A stretch of 64,000 bases of DNA from Monosporascus cannonballus (GCA_004154925.1 QJNS01000033.1:248001-312000); one strand, 5' to 3'. Positions 25,522 to 36,829 are shown, counted from the stretch's first letter. Made by a program: numbers and translations. The notes: generated by a model from the letters alone, not told the origin.

Positions 25522-27922
25522 CTATCTATAAGGTCCATCATGCCTCATGATATATATTTCGCCAATTAAGACGGCGCACCCAATTGTCATCGCGATGATT
25601 ATGATGGGCAAATTCACACGCGCGAACTCCAGACTCGGCACCCGGATGTGCTTTCGGAATAAGATATCCCGCCACAGCAGACCAGCGAGCGACGCGCTGA
25701 ACGCGGTGCTGAACGCGCCGTAGTTGACACCGATGGCCATGCTGTACACCGTCCCCCAAAATGTCCGGTCGCTGATGTTGTGTGAGCGGATTTCCTCCCA
25801 CGCCTGGATCACGCGGCAGAGCAGGATCGTGGTGCCAATGTTGGTGCCGGCAAACTGGGTTTCCGGGTGGGAGATGGTTAGTTCGTCATGCTCCAGTGGG
25901 CTTACTCACACGACCACGCAAAAACTTACATTACACAGAATCACGGAGAGAAAGCCCATACCGCCGATGCTGCCGACGGTCCCCGTCTTAGCGACCCACT
26001 GGTCCCATCCGTGGGCGAAGACCTGGACCCAACCTTTAGTGACTAAAGCCTGAACAAGAACAAACATGGATAGTGCGAATGGCACCAGAGCAAATGGGAG
26101 GTGTGTCACTACCACCGTGGCGGTAGGGAACGTCTCCTGAGACCAGCTGTATGCTTTTGCTGTGAGTGATGCAAGAGTTTCTTGCTGTGGCTGTTGTTCA
26201 AGTGCAGTGTTGCACGAGGGGCGCCTCTGGAGCTCTACATCTCGCTCCGGTCTTTTCTCATCTATCTCTCCATCGAATATTTCGTTTGCTGACCCTGACG
26301 GCGACTCATTGGAGTCTACCGGAACCACCTTATCTGCCCTATCTCGCGTTTCTGTTGCGTTGTTTGATGATATCTCGTTCAATAATGACACATCTTCAGG
26401 CGTGATCTGAGGGACTGCCTTGTCAAATCCACGTGCTGACTCGGGGGGTGGGAGACCGCCACCGGGCTCAGAAATGAAGACCATAGGTGTAGGAAGACTT
26501 TCCTGCCTATTACATGTGGGAGATTGCGTGGTGGGTGGACGAGATAGCTCGAGAGCACCTTCTTGACATGGGCTCTCCAGACCCGCTCGCTGCGCTTCTT
26601 TCTCTCTGGCTGCTCGCTCCTCTCGGGCTATCTGGATTTCCTCTCGACCTTTGCGAGCGATTTCGCGTGTTTCATGGCGATGCAACCATCCAAAGCCAAC
26701 ATCCCAGAGAAACATCACGAACGCAGCTGGAAGCGTCACCCAGTAAATGGGGCCCTCGTGGCCATTCTGGCTAGCAGCATTGAGAGCCAAAACAGTGATC
26801 AACGTAGCAGCCATAACGACAGCCCCGAACGCCGCACCTCCTTTGTCAAGGAAGGGGTTCATAATCTCTTCGAGCGGCAGACTTTTAGCTTGATCGCTCG
26901 CGCCGGGGCCGTCTTCTTGCTCTTCAAGCTCTCCCCGAGCCTGTGGAATATTCGGGTTCACCGCCGGCTTAGCCTTTTGAGCGTCCGAGAGCTCGTGCAT
27001 CTTGATTTCGAGAGGAATGAGCGTCTCGTCCGCGAAAATGAAGTAGAGCAGGAAGGGAAACAAAACAATAGCTGTGATGACAGTAGGGACAATCATGTTG
27101 GCAGTGTAGTCGATGAACTTAATCTTGAAGGCGCCGGCGAGTACGAGGTTCGTCGGGTTAGAGGAGACAAGGATGGCTGAAGCAATGTTGGCGACCGCGA
27201 ACTGACTGTAGATCCAGGCTCGGGGGTGGACGATATTGCTCGACACGCGGGTCATGTAGGCGAGAAAGGCGGTGCCAGAGAGAATGATGGGGTCATTGCC
27301 AATAAAGCTGCCCAGTGAGAAGAAGAAGGCGTATAGGTAGAAGAATAAGTTGTGGCCAACCTTGCCTCCCTTTTGGAGGACCCTGAAAGCTAAGAACCTG
27401 ACTAGGCCAGACGCGTCAATCGAGATGGCAATGTATGCCAAGGTCAAGAAAAAAGCCATGATATCAAAGGGGGAGATGTTGTTGGCGCCGACGGTCCCGT
27501 CATGTACTTCCTCCCGTCCAATAGCCCGAATGGCAAGTAAGAAGAGATCTGCTATTAGCGGGGCCGTCACCATGTTCATGGGAAATCCCAGCTGCACAAA
27601 CTGCCGGCGCCAACCTCTACCATTGTTAGTGCCGGCGGCTATGGCGTCAACATCATGACGTCGCCGAGGCGGTATCAACCGCAAGGTGCTCAGCGTAGCC
27701 CAGATGCCGTTGTATAGTGGAAGCGGCACGTAGACAGGAATGTGAAAGTTAGAAATCACAATGATATCTGGTGACATTGGTTAATTGGGTTGTGTACGAG
27801 CTGCTGCTGTCAAACTCACTGGTGGCAACGAATACTATAAGGGTTACGATGGAGCGCCAGTTATTAATCTGGCTGGCATTGCTATCGAGGCCAACGCTAT
27901 TGAGATGTTGCGAGTCTGCCAT
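25522..27922 (-). CDS. ArsB/NhaD-type anion permease (citrate-transporter-like domain), 757 aa
   Basis: A polytopic plasma- or organelle-membrane permease of the ion-transporter superfamily. Fungal members are annotated as arsenical-pump-like or citrate-transporter-like; the substrate is not proven. Three exons are supported: 27922-27820, 27767-25930 and 25854-25522. Intron 1 (27819-27768, 52 bp) has a GTGAGT donor and CAG acceptor. Intron 2 (25929-25855, 75 bp) has GTAAGT, a CTAAC branch site and CAG. Both joins keep frame and restore family sequence (VATN-IIV; LCN-FAGTNIGTT). Motifs: GREEVHDGTVGANNISP (about 118-134), IGNDPIILSGTAFL (190-203), SSNPTNLVLAGAF (236-248) and GTNIGTT (651-657), which resemble the paired N-x-T/N-D-P motifs of this superfamily. 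A long hydrophilic, charged loop spans about 400-580. The start is the ATG at 27922 (GAGATGG context); an in-frame ATG at 27985 would add 21 residues. No internal stops; base composition is normal. It is flanked by RIP-mutated repeats but intact. Confidence 0.9.
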
Positions 27923-28250
27923 CTCGTGAACATAAAGTTTCTCACGAATCCGGTGGCGTGTGGGTTGGTCCTGAGAATGTTCCATATGGAACGGTCTTGA
28001 GATTTTCATCTGACCGTTTTGAGTGGGGCAGGTCAGGGCTAGTTCTCACACTTTCAGCACCACTGACTTGTGGAGATTCAGAATCAGAATCAGCAAACCG
28101 TTCTTGTCTTTCAGAACCAGCCATCCCCACCTTTTTTGGCTGAAAATGGCTGGTCCTTCTTGGCGCTTCTGGACCAATAATGTTTATTCAGTATGCTGAA
28201 AAATCCCCACTTCAGAATGAGCTGCTTTCGAGGTACTAAAATTATTGTTC
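27923..28250 (-). promoter_or_regulatory. Upstream region of the permease gene
   Basis: A GC-balanced block before RIP-type DNA resumes near 28250. It contains the perfect 14-bp palindrome GTTCCATATGGAAC (27979-27992), an inverted repeat ACCAGCCAT/ATGGCTGGT (28117-28125 and 28147-28155) and a CCAAT pentamer (28175-28179). The overlapping 60-codon ORFs on both strands show no family features and are taken as chance. Confidence 0.5.
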
Positions 28251-31200
28251 GATAATATATAGATTATGTCAGGAGCCCTATCTTAGCTTTAAGCTGTCCT
28301 TTTTGCTATATATCTTAATAATATTATTAATTTAAATCTTGATAATTATTATTTCGTAATCTCGTAATAAAACTTAACGTTTTACGTAATTAAAAATTAT
28401 TATAATAATATAGAAAATGCATTACTGTTAACGAAAAAAATTTATTACTATTATAATTATCTTTACGGTCCTTAATCGCTACAATTAATATTATATTAAG
28501 AGGTATTTTAATAATTAAATAAGCCTTAAATATATATTCGTAATATTATATTCCGTAAATAATCGTTTTCGAAAAATAATAAAAATAAATAAAGATACGT
28601 AATATGCGTTATGTAATTAGCTGTTAACGAATACGGCGTTAAAGCGTTATGGATTTCGATAAACGAAAAAATAATTTTTTTATATCATAATTTAAAATTT
28701 TCTCGTTCGGGTTATTGCTAATCGATTTATAAATAATAATAACGTTTGTATATATTTTATAAAATTTTAAATACGTTTATAGTATTAATATACGTTATTA
28801 TTAAATTTATCAATAACCGTTTTTATTTTAAAATCGTTCATAATAAATTTTTTTTCTTATAATTTAAAAACGTAATAGGAACTTTCGATATTACTTATTA
28901 TAAGGTTCGAATTCAAAATAATGTCTTTAAAAGAGAAAAATAGAAAAAATTATAAAGGAAAATTATTAACGAATATATTAACCGCTTATATTTTCGATAA
29001 CAAATTTACTTATATTATAACTGGTTAAAACATTTTTGGGAATAATGTCAAAATACTTAATAATATAATTAATTATAATGACCTTATTATCCTTAAAGAT
29101 AAATATATATTTAGGTATATTAGATACGTTATCTGTAAATAAATTTTTATTCCGTATTACGAAACGTAATATTAGTTTTAAAAATAAACGCAGGCCGAAT
29201 TAAAGTTATAAACCCTGGAAAAATTATTTAATTTAAGGTATACGTAATTATTAAACGTTATCGAAAAAGTTTTCGGTAAATAAAAAAATAGTTTTAAGAT
29301 ATTTAAGAAAAACCTTTTTTATATACGTATTAATATAATAGTTAAGGCGATTTACGTAATAACTAGCCTTTATAATTTCCTGTTAAATTACGACGAAATC
29401 AATCTTCACGAATCCGTAAAATTAAGTAAAAAATCATATATTAAAGATAAAAATTAAGCAAATAATGTTTCGTACGTGAAACGGCAAAACGGTGCATATT
29501 TCTTTATTATAGAATATCGTAATAAAATTGCGAAAAAATATAAAATACGTAATAAAAATTAAAAAGATTTAAAGGCGAAAATAATAAAATAAAAACGTTA
29601 TAATTATTATAACTTAACTAAAAAATGGGCTCAATATTAAGGCGTAATAAATTAATTAATAAATATAAAACATTTTTTAATTAATTTTTTAGTTTTTTCG
29701 TTATAATAACTTGGAAACCGCTAAATTTGGAATCTATATATTTTGTATACGGATTTTATATTTTTGAAATTGGGATAATTTATATATTATAATATAAAAA
29801 GCATATTAACTCCGAAAAAATTGATTTTAAAAAAAAGTTCCTTTTTCTATATTATTTCTTTTTGATATTTCTATTATTTTTATAACTTTAATACTTTTAA
29901 CATTGTTAATACTTTTACAGTTCTATATTCGTATTGTTTCCATTACTTTTATTATCTTCCGTATTTTAAACACTCGTAATACCTTTATTATTATCATAAA
30001 GCACCGTTTTTTCGTTACTTTTATAGTTTTTATCGTCCGAATCGCTACCTCCTTCGAAATTTTTAATTTATTAACGCTTTAAATCATGGTTTATGTCGAT
30101 AAACATAATAATAAGGCGGTTTTTATTCGCCCAGGTCTAAGCGATATAAAATAAGGTATTATTATTAAATTCGTCGATATAAATATTATTAAGAATTTTA
30201 AAGGCCATTTTTATATTTAAGTCGGCGTTTTTAACTATTTTTTTAAAGCGAACTAACGCTTTAACGATATTATCGAAGCCTTTTTTTATTACGCTACTAT
30301 ATTCCTTAGCCTTTTTCCTTTTTTGTTACGTTATCGAATCGTTAACAGAATATTTACGAAAGCGGTTGCAGACCTGCTACGAAACGATAATATCCTCGGC
30401 CTTTTTGACGGAGCTATTTTTTTCTTCGGCGGCAGTTAATTTTTGCGAAGGAAAAACCTATAATAACTTTTAAGCGGAATAAATAATAACGTTAATTTTT
30501 CGTTTAAAGCTAATAATTAATTCGTTTTTAGTTTTAACGAAAGGTCTGAATACGGCTTTATTAAATTTAACGTATTTTAAGGACTTATCTTGGAATAGTT
30601 TCGTTTTAAGATAGGTTTAAATAACGGTTAATTATTATTATATAGTTTAATATAGAAATATTATTAATTTTTAGATAACCTTTTTATATTTCGAATTTAA
30701 TTGTAAAAATCTAGAAGGTTTTATACTAGTCGCAGTTATTCTTTTATAGCAAATTACGCTTAGAGTTTTTTTAAAATCAAATATATTTATTTTTCTTTAT
30801 TTTTTCGTTATTATAATCCTTTAAACGTTTAAGTTTTTAATTACGGCTTAATAACTTTATTTTTTAGTCGTATAATTCGGCGTATTAAGTTCTTAATTAA
30901 TTGATTTTTCGTACGTTTTGCATAACATTATTATTTTGTATAAGGTTTACGAATAACGTTTATATAATTATGTATTTTGGAATTCGTTCGGGTTTTGGTT
31001 TTTTTGCGAAAGTTTTAGATCGATAAAATCCTTAACAGTTTTAGTATAAAGTTATCGAATATATACAGTGATTAATAAGCCCGAAAAGCTTTTTGCTCAA
31101 ACTTATATTAATAAAATAAAAATTATATTAAAAGTATATTACGGCTTTTTTCACGAAAACTCCGATTTCAAAAAGATTTTAATATTAACCGTTAATTTTA

Positions 31201-31440
31201 TATAGCAAATTAAGTTACTTTATAAAGATTTTTCGATATTTTTTATTTATTTAACTAATTAATTACGTTTTAATTAATATATTCTCGATTTCTTTTCAAA
31301 TACGTTATAAATAAAAATGTTAATACTACATATATTAAAAAACGGTAACGATTTAGCTATATTACGAAGCAACAGAGCTAATTAAAGCCGAAGCCGTTCT
31401 TTAAAATCAGCCGACTGAAGCCAAACTTAAAACAGTGGAA
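28250..31440. other. RIP-degraded tract, unidentified element
   Basis: About 3.2 kb of AT-rich, CpG-retaining, CpA-poor DNA separates the permease gene from the broken membrane-protein gene. No LTRs matching other elements in the window were found. A minus-strand coding-like frame is visible around 29990-30560. The GC content recovers near 31440. It is probably one old transposon, of class unknown. Confidence 0.5.
29990..30560 (-). pseudogene. Coding-like relic of unknown family
   Basis: On the minus strand one frame stays readable for roughly 110 codons with only a few TAA/TAG codons at positions where W or Q is plausible. Segments include KKAKEYSSVIKKGFDNIVKA, NADLNIKMAFKILNNIYIDE and MFIDINHDLK, ending in an acidic GGSDSDDK. 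It is rich in Lys, Asp and Asn and has no recognised domain. A transposase accessory or DNA-binding protein is possible, but this is a guess. Confidence 0.35.
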
Positions 31441-31600
31441 AATTCAGCTTCAGCAGGTTCATTAACGTCTTGCTGATTGACAGGGTTAGCACGGGCCTTA
31501 AGAATCAATCTCTGAAAGTTTGAGAACTGCACCTCAGTGTCAGATCGGGGTTTCGGTCGACCAATCGTTTACTGTACCCGACATGCAGAATTGCATGAAA
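31441..31600. other. Unique GC-balanced DNA before the MITE
   Basis: Base composition is normal. No ORF or repeat match was seen. It is probably distal upstream DNA of the broken membrane-protein gene. Confidence 0.4.
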
Positions 31601-31606
31601 CCCAGT

Positions 31607-31819
31607 CTAGGATTTGCAATGGGTACCCAAATGGGTACCCATCACTACCCACGATGTAAATTCACACGTCATAAAAGCTTAATACTTAGGGTTTCCTAGA
31701 AAGATTTATTACATAAGTAGTTCTGTATTGTTTACAGATGTTTATTATTTATTTATGATTGAAAATATTATCCGTGTGTAGTAATGGGTACCCATTTGGG
31801 TACTCATTGCAAACCCTAA
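31607..31819. mobile_element. MITE-like element, 213 bp, with long TIRs and 6-bp target duplication
   Basis: The ends are inverted repeats of about 47 bp (31607-31653 and 31773-31819) sharing TAGGRTTTGCAATGRG, then two GGGTACCC palindromes 5 bp apart, then CCATYACTACMCACG. Only about five mismatches were seen, four of them transitions. The 6-mer CCCAGT flanks both sides (31601-31606 and 31820-31825). The centre is AT-rich and non-coding. It lies in the GC-balanced island, 460 bp upstream of the broken gene. No second copy is in the window. Confidence 0.85.
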
Positions 31820-31825
31820 CCCAGT

Positions 31826-32281
31826 CAGATGGCTGAGGCTGTCCGCTTACGCTCTTGCTTGTACAACAATGACGATGCGGCTACCAGTCAGTCGGCATAT
31901 GATAACCATGTTCGAACCAAGTTGGCAGCCGACCATTTTCTTCTCCACTTAGACACCTATGGATTCATTTGGGCGACCCATCGTACTCATGCCTCCTTCG
32001 ACACTGTTTTTGAATCAGGCACGGTCTTCCCCCATGACGGGGAGCAGCGCAACTGACAATAAGAATGCTCTGCAAGTTGTTTGCGCTTGGCTCGTATCAG
32101 GCCAGTACGGCTTTGGCTCACGTATCCTGTACGCTTCCCCATACCCACATATCCCCAAATCTCCAATATGCTGGGGTCCCCCCCATAAGGCTCCCCCACT
32201 GTGCCCTTTATGCTGCCTAAACTTACCACCGATCCAACGTCGCTCGCGTACACTAAGAAGACCTCTATATATATAGATATT
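31826..32281 (+). other. Upstream region of the broken membrane-protein gene
   Basis: GC-balanced DNA with pyrimidine-rich stretches (CCCCCC, CTCCCCCACTG) and a TATATATA run at 32267-32274 just before the ATG at 32282. A 75-codon frame at 31829-32056 and an antisense 139-codon frame overlap here, but neither resembles a known family. A lost first exon cannot be excluded. Confidence 0.4.
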
Positions 32282-34259
32282 ATGTCCGAGTGGCAGCATG
32301 CGTCTTTGCTTCGAAACGAAAGTGGCTCAGGGACCCGTGCCTTGCCGCTGCGCTGGTTCTCCCGGCCACCGCCGCTGTCCACAGTATCGTCCTCACTGCT
32401 GCGCATGTCGATGGTGAAACCAGTAACACCTTTCTGCTTCAGTTCAAGCTAATTGACTACTTATTCTCAAGGCGCTGTTGACATGGATGTCTATGGTGCC
32501 TTCCAGCTGTGCTCGATTGGTGTCTTAGCTGCCCCAGTGACCGTCCAGTTCTCCCGGACATACGTCTTTGACCCTGCACGGCACCTCATGTTCTTGTGGT
32601 CTAGTCTTCTTTTCATTGGTAAGTCGTTCTATCTCCGAATCAACAACATACTCCTTCTCAAGTGTTTCCCGAAAAAGGCTTAGTATGTCTAACTATCGAG
32701 TTCTTCCGCATCACGCCCCTCGGATGCACTCACGATGAGTCCAACAACCCCATATTTTCCAACGCCAGAAACTTCTCCTATAATACCACGTGCGGCCCTA
32801 TCTGCTCCGAAGACTTAGGTCCCTACTCCCCATTACGGTGAGACTCAACAAGCAACATCTACGTCATCCCGTCCCCCTTTTATCTGTCTTTTGGCACGGG
32901 AGTCCTGTTGGCAGCCGCCTGCTGCATTCCGGCTGTCTTTTCACTGGTCTGCATGTGGAACAAGATCCTGGAGATCAACTGGAAGAAAAAGTCCACTACG
33001 GACGCTGACGATAAGTATATTGAAGGCACCAATGGAGCTACTATTGGGGGGATGAATGGAGTCAACTCTGTTATCAGGAGATTCTTAAGTGTCATAGAAG
33101 TACCTATGTTCGGTGCCGGAGTACTGGCCATCGTGATTATGGGCGAACTCAATTTCTGGAGTACCCCAGTCAGGTATCAAACAGAGCGCATAACTGGCAT
33201 CGGTACGTGTTCAGTCACCTCTAGTAGCCGTCCTTCACGTTGCTAACCTGCTAATTCTTTATAAAGGTCAATGGGGACCTATAGTTGGCACATTACTCGC
33301 AGCTCTGAGGTCGCTCTATGTTGTCCTAGCCTCATATGTGAACAACTTGCAGGATCCCGAATCCGGGGGACCAGCGCAGGGTACCTTGATCGCAACTACG
33401 CCTCCGCCGATTGCCAGTTCGCGTTCTTCTTATACGCGTCCCGGATCTATAATCTCTCAGAACCGCGACTCAGGCGACCGCATATCAATAAACAGCCATT
33501 TCCGCCCAGATACAACACCTGGGCACCAGCAAACCTGGGTATCACGGGATGCGGGTTACAGACGCAAGGTGGCCAAGTCTTTACTAAAGATCAACAGCTA
33601 TTTTGAGACCGCTGCTCCTGGCCGCTTCGATGTTTCCGAGTTCAGGCGTGGGAAAGCCAATGGGTTCCCCGAGGTCCCGGGCGAAGGTTACCGGAATCCT
33701 ACCCTGCGGCTGACCAAGAAGCAATACAAGCAGAATCGGGACGCAGAGAACAGGGAGGCCGAAAAATGGATGCCTGGTCTGAGCCGCCAGCACTCGTAGG
33801 CGGATATATTTGCTGGAAGCTTGGCCCACGGGTTCGGTGGCGAGGGTAACTTGGCGGCTCGGACGGGATTATCGCAGAACTCGCGGTCAAGTCGCTCCAC
33901 TTCGCCCGCCTCAGAGAGATGGCATCAAAGCAGCACTGGGACGACCAATATAGAGTCGTCCGGGCAGGGAAATCGTCCCTCGATTTCCGATGCCTTCGGA
34001 ACGCCGAGACAAAGGCTACGAAGCGATGCGCTTGAGGTGCCGAAGCTAACCCATTAACCATACGCGAATTAGTGGATCGACACCCTCACCCGCCCCTGCC
34101 CCTAATCTGGTGCAGGTTTACAGCTCGCCTGCTATCGTCCTTTCCTCCGATGCCGGCACTACCTGGTCTAACGACATGCCCGATTCTAATGAGTCCTCTA
34201 CCGGATCGTCTTCCGCGCCGCTGGCACCAACGCCCGGTCTCTCTGGACCTGGCGAATGA
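32282..34259 (+). pseudogene. Broken gene for a fungal multi-pass membrane protein of unknown function
   Basis: Readable blocks follow in order. MSEWQHASLLRN starts at 32282. A block with KWLRDPCLAAALVLP is in another frame. GAVDMDVYGAFQLCSIGVL ends at a GTAAGT donor (intron 32619-32683). The next block holds TIEFFRITPLGCTHDE and NTTCGPICSEDLGPYSPLR. After it come NIYVIPSPFYLSFGTGVLLA, WNKILEINWKKK, and a GTACGT donor (intron 33203-33266, 64 bp, CTAAC branch). The C-terminal part starts QWGPIVGTLLAALRSLYVV. About six hydrophobic segments and a long Ser/Arg-rich tail suggest a membrane protein. Defects are TGA at 32839-32841, TAG at 33797-33799, a frame change near 32325, and another near 34050, after which a Pro/Ser-rich tail runs to TGA at 34257. 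At 32423-32471 either a 49-bp intron (GTAACA donor, CTAATTGAC branch-like site) or a further frame change is needed. Both in-frame stops are one C-to-T step from a sense codon. I recall similar conserved hypothetical proteins in ascomycetes; function unknown. Confidence 0.75.
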
Positions 34260-34591
34260 AACGAGTAGGGAAGAACCGGCCCTTCTCCTGAATAATACAA
34301 CAGCCAGATGTCGTAGGGAGTAAGCAGCAGGCGATGGCGAGAGGCCTAGTTTTATAGTGCAGTAGCTTCCAGTACGCAATCTAGTGCTAACAATAACGCA
34401 CCAGAGGGAAAGAATTGTACATGAACACGCCGCTAGTACTTCGCAGTACCTATCAATCCGTACCGGAGAAAAAATTAGAGTTAATAAATATTACACAAAT
34501 TTCGACAAACGAAAGAAAAGTTAAAAAACCAAATACTAAACTGTTAATCAAGTCGGACGGCCCCTTACGCTCCAGCCCCCCAACATGCTAT
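34260..34591. other. Downstream flank of the broken gene
   Basis: GC-balanced to moderately AT-rich transition. No gene. A 98-codon frame running through 34415-34711 crosses into LTR-like DNA and has no coding character. Confidence 0.45.
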
Positions 34592-34663
34592 TGTGAGAAC
34601 ACAACCCTTTATAGGCGAAAAGACAGGGCTAGGACAGGATCCCATATAAATCCTGATAAGAAC
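34592..34663 (+). mobile_element. LTR fragment related to family R2
   Basis: Begins TGTGAGAACACAACC, followed by TTTATAGGCG, GGGCTAGGACAGGATCC and ATATAAATCC. This parallels the first 70-80 bases of the R2 LTRs at 1080 and 62164. It is short and isolated, so a remnant. Confidence 0.45.
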
Positions 34664-35024
34664 GTGTCCAGCAGCAGTCGCGGATACGACCGACAAGAGT
34701 TCGTGGCTTAATGTGGCGGCTCGGACTTTAACCAACTATTAAACCTAAGTTGTACGGGTTTATGTTAGGAGGAATATCGTAAGAATCTGAACAATAAAAT
34801 AACTTAATTACGTTTCTTAATACCAAAGGTATTTTAAATAACAAAATTATATTATAAGCTGATATTATAAAATTACAGAAATAACGAACGTATATATCTT
34901 CTTTATAGTTTTAAAAGCTTAAATATTTTAATTGTTTAATAACCTTAAATTTAAAACTTTTTTTAAACCATTTAAAATGTTTAAAATATTAAAACCTTTA
35001 AAAATCTTAAAGTTATTACGTAAT

Positions 35025-35191
35025 TGTCACACTTACTAAGGATCAGGTGCACAGCTCTTGAGGATATATTGACTTGTCTAAAGCTAGGAAGCGTTGATCC
35101 CACTTGTTGTGGGCGATCCACTGATATAGGGCTCCGAGAAGGAATAACAATCACCCGAAAACCCTAGCTAGGGGTGCCTTTTTCCGTAATA
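35025..35191 (-). repeat. 3' LTR of element D
   Basis: 167 bp beginning TGTCACACTTACTAAGGATC and ending TTTTTCCGTAATA. It keeps CTAGCTAGGGGTGCC and CTGATATAGGGCTCCG. It is nearly unmutated compared with its partner. Confidence 0.88.
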
Positions 35192-35499
35192 TACCCCCTG
35201 ATCTTTCTGTGGCTATAATAAAAGGATCACCCTATGGGCACCCCCCAGCACGAAACGTTCTCGTAAAGCCATATACAAATAAAAAACATATACGGAGCCC
35301 CATGGCTCGTAGTAATAACAAAGGTTAAAACTGCGATTACGGTCACAGCCTTCCCGGACGTACCCCCTTTTGAGAAACCGGCTCCTAAGGGTATAGATTA
35401 ATTAATCGAAGGTATAACGTACGTTTTTTTCCATTACCGCGTTGGGCGTCTTTACGGGCGAATTACTTCGGGTAAAAATATATATATAAAGTAGTAAGT

Positions 35500-35890
35500 T
35501 ACCATATATCCGATCTCAGGTCGTGCTTAACTGTTAATAAATGGGATCGTTCCGGCCGCGTATTATTAGCTCCTTAGGCGGTAACGTCGCCGTATACTTT
35601 AACGTCCGGGAATTTCTTTATTTTTTCCCGTACGGCTTTTTACTTCTTTATTAGGGCGCGTACTTTTATATGTTGGAAAGCGTTATTTGGCAAGCTCGGT
35701 GGCTGGGCGTTTCGCGGCAATTATTTCCCAAAAGCGTGCATAAGCTTACGGCACGATTCCGGGGGCCAGATATACGTTAACCGGCTTGCGAAGTAGGGGC
35801 AGTGATATTTTCCATTAGGCTCTAGGGAGCTTACGGCATCCTTTAACGAAAGTTTCCCTAGGGTCGCGAACGTTCCGTATAAATCTTTTC
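35500..35890 (-). pseudogene. Unidentified coding tract inside element D
   Basis: On the minus strand 52 codons are fully open at 35879-35724, including GKYHCPYFASRLTYIWPPE and SCRKLMHAFGK. After a TAA the same frame continues with NNAFQHIKVRALIKK, KAVREKIKKFPDVKVYGDV and RPERSHLLTVKHDLRSD, broken by TAA codons. Cys/His spacing (HC...C...H) hints at a zinc-binding fold, but no known family was recognised. It could be element-encoded or a captured host fragment. Confidence 0.5.
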
Positions 35891-36829
35891 GTTTTAATTA
35901 TTTCCGTTAATGTACGATCGTTAAATATTATTTCCCGTATTATTCGAACGGCGTAATAAAAATCTCAAATATTTCGGTACGCGCTAGTTTTATTAATTTA
36001 TATTCGGCCTATATTAAGTCCTATCGCTTAAAAATAATAATCAAAAATTATTATACCGCTAAACGCCTTTAAATCTTAGAAATATTATAAACGTAAACGT
36101 AAACGTACGTATCGTATTTAAGTATTATTTCGAAAAAATTAGATATTTTACGTTAGCAAAGTTTAAAACGGCAATATATTTAATCCGTACCCTATTTACA
36201 ATATTTTCGTTTATAAAGGCGATTTTTTTCTTTAGCAACCGATTAATCCTTTAAATCAAAAAATTATTATCTGGGTAAAAAAAATTTAATTTCCGTAAAT
36301 ACGACGAAAAAGACTTCGCGTTTATTATGGCGTTAATTTAGTTCCAAAGCGAAATATAACGGGAGGATAATACGGCCTATTTTTTCGTACTTAATTTCTT
36401 GCGATTACCTTATTTTATAACGGTTTAAATAATAACGGCTATAATAGTTATTACTTTCAAGAATTTTGCAAATACGTTTTCCTCAAAATCTTCCGTAAAT
36501 ACCGTTGCCAGCAGATATAATATATCTTGGGCGTTAGGATTAACATATTGCTATATACCGCGGAAGCGAACGTGGTAGTAGAATTAGGTAAATTAATCGG
36601 GCCAGGTTTTTCGATTAGAAAGCTTTTTTCCGGTAACGGGGATTACGGCAATATTAGCTGGATTGATCGATATAATAACTTAATTAACGGGATTAATAAA
36701 GTAAAGGTCGAATAAAAAGAATTAATCGAAATGGAAAAATGAAAATCGCAAAAAGAACGGACGAGCTGTATATTTCTTAATTAAGTGATCTAATTATCTT
36801 GGGGCAGCTAACGCTGCCGGACTTATAAT

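Noticed and set aside
26563..27180. 205-codon plus-strand ORF and several shorter ones (25724-27658)
   Set aside because: All are antisense to the intact permease exons; no domain, no splice support.
27942..28143. Overlapping 60-codon ORFs on both strands upstream of the permease
   Set aside because: No splice route into the permease is needed and no conserved features; treated as promoter DNA.
31814..31822. CCCTAACCC as a telomere trace at the MITE edge
   Set aside because: Only one and a half units; explained by the TIR end plus the CCCAGT duplication.
31987..32406. 139-codon minus-strand ORF
   Set aside because: Overlaps the upstream region and first block of the broken gene; low-complexity and without family features.
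33584..34379. Minus-strand ORFs opposite the C-terminal tail of the broken gene
   Set aside because: Shadows of a GC-balanced coding region; Arg/Pro/Ser-rich without structure.
36527..36715. 62-codon plus-strand ORF in element D
   Set aside because: Opposite to element orientation; the minus strand is equally open there. No known domain.
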